64,000 nt of DNA from Nodularia sphaerocarpa UHCC 0038 (GTDB lineage: Bacteria > Cyanobacteriota > Cyanobacteriia > Cyanobacteriales > Nostocaceae), in the NCBI RefSeq assembly GCF_022376295.1, contig NZ_CP060140.1:1120356-1184355 (forward strand), in the 5' to 3' direction. Of the stretch, positions 63,562 to 64,000 are shown in pieces (position 1 is the first letter of the stretch; each line of letters opens with the position of its first letter). A program made the position numbers and the translations under genes. The notes below the pieces were generated by a model, which was not told the origin of the DNA, did no database searches, and worked only from the letters and a program-made list of their open reading frames with translations.

Positions 63562-64000
63562 CTACGACTCAACGCCTTGGGGTAATAACTCCCGTGTTTG
63601 TTGAGAACTAACTTGGACAATGCCATTTTCATCAACATCAACTACGGCTGTATCGCCATCCTTGATGCGACCAGACAGAATCTCTTCTGCTAGACTGTCT
63701 TCTAACAAGCGCATAATCGCTCGACGTAACGGCCTTGCACCGTAACTCGGACTGTAACCTTCCTCAATCAGGCGATCTTTGAAGCGATCGGTAACTTCTA
63801 AGACGATACCCTTTTCAGTTAGACGACCAAATACTTCCTTGAGCATGATTTCGGCAATTTCTGTCACCTCTGGCTTACTCAACTGACGGAAGACGATAAT
63901 CTCATCTAGACGGTTGAGGAACTCTGGACGGAAGTATTGCTTCAGTTCTTCGTTCACCAAAGAGCGAATGCGGTTGTATTGAGTCTCGGTAGCATCATCG
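63562..64000 (-). CDS. clpC: ClpC ATPase, C-terminal part (5' end outside window)
   Basis: The frame continues past base 64000. Visible: DDATETQYNRIRSLVNEELKQYFRPEFLNRLDEIIVFRQLSKPEVTEIAEIMLKEVF, sensor-2 GYSPSYGARPLRRAIMRLLEDSLAEEIL, and tail. This is the end of the second AAA domain and D2-small domain of ClpC-type Clp/Hsp100 unfoldases that feed ClpP; the FRPEFLNRLDEII motif is diagnostic. The terminus QQTRELLPQGVES is typical of cyanobacterial ClpC. Confidence 0.93.
   Translation of the reverse strand, partial: DDATETQYNRIRSLVNEELKQYFRPEFLNRLDEIIVFRQLSKPEVTEIAEIMLKEVFGRLTEKGIVLEVTDRFKDRLIEEGYSPSYGARPLRRAIMRLLEDSLAEEILSGRIKDGDTAVVDVDENGIVQVSSQQTRELLPQGVES

Overview
The window is chromosomal DNA of a heterocyst-forming (Nostocales) cyanobacterium of the Anabaena/Nostoc/Nodularia type. 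It carries psbA, petC-petA, ppc and ldpA, which mark an oxygenic cyanobacterium. It also carries hglK (heterocyst glycolipid layer) and a homocitrate synthase (nifV), which mark a nitrogen-fixing heterocystous one. GCGATCGC octamers (HIP1) are scattered throughout, and intergenic DNA is full of 7-bp tandem repeats of the AATGACC and ATTTTGG types typical of this order. No tool was run: coordinates and family calls come from reading the sequence and recalling family motifs.

Layout. 1-8.1 kb: an M48-like membrane protein that has lost its zinc site (open at the left edge), a long-form RRM RNA-binding protein, a 35-codon lysine-rich mini-gene, a 177-bp MITE inserted in another repeat, a GT4 glycosyltransferase resembling minimal sucrose-phosphate synthases, and an RqcH/NFACT protein. 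8.6-13.8 kb: a zinc acquisition locus, with an outer-membrane porin divergent from znuA-znuC, an SmtB-type sensor on the opposite strand, then znuB. 13.9-16.2 kb: tRNA-Phe followed by a wrecked tyrosine integrase, an AT-rich membrane protein of unknown function and another broken gene, probably an old integrated element. 16.3-22.7 kb: DUF3067 gene, petC-petA, small conserved genes, ppc. 23.1-27.8 kb: an SGNH/DUF1574-like protein with four N-terminal modules plus an MBOAT acyltransferase, a probable envelope polysaccharide O-acylation pair. 28-33.3 kb: psbA (Gln130 form), cobK, hemB, an intact tnpB without a zinc ribbon lying 59 bp upstream of hemB, and a small outer-membrane barrel protein.

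33.5-43.3 kb: hglK with a small upstream partner, the remnant of a second, zinc-ribbon tnpB element with its right-end hairpin, a 1425-residue CBS/PAS hybrid histidine kinase, and nifV. 43.3-50.9 kb: an eight-copy 29-bp repeat, a CruP-like flavoprotein, GT2 glycosyltransferase, the second MITE copy, ruvC, yvcK-tsaE, and a gene-poor 1.5 kb stretch. 50.9-58.5 kb: dihydroorotase, lepB, MOSC protein, ldpA, Ycf45/R3H ATPase, an HTH-GrpE-like fusion, dps and sulfiredoxin. 58.6-62.4 kb: two restriction-modification loci back to back, one with an apparently truncated nuclease and one complete. 62.5-64 kb: a TspO-like membrane protein and the 3' part of clpC (open at the right edge).

The most interesting items are: the two MITE copies with direct repeats, both sitting inside palindromes; the tRNA-Phe element remnant with an uncharacterised membrane protein; the modular SGNH protein beside MBOAT; the HTH-GrpE fusion whose two ends are made of microsatellite DNA; the zinc locus split by its own sensor gene; the decayed next to intact R-M pair; and the lysine-rich mini-gene with a structured leader. 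No clearly new multi-gene system stands out. The best candidates for undescribed function are the 14.5-15.7 kb membrane protein and the HTH-GrpE fusion.
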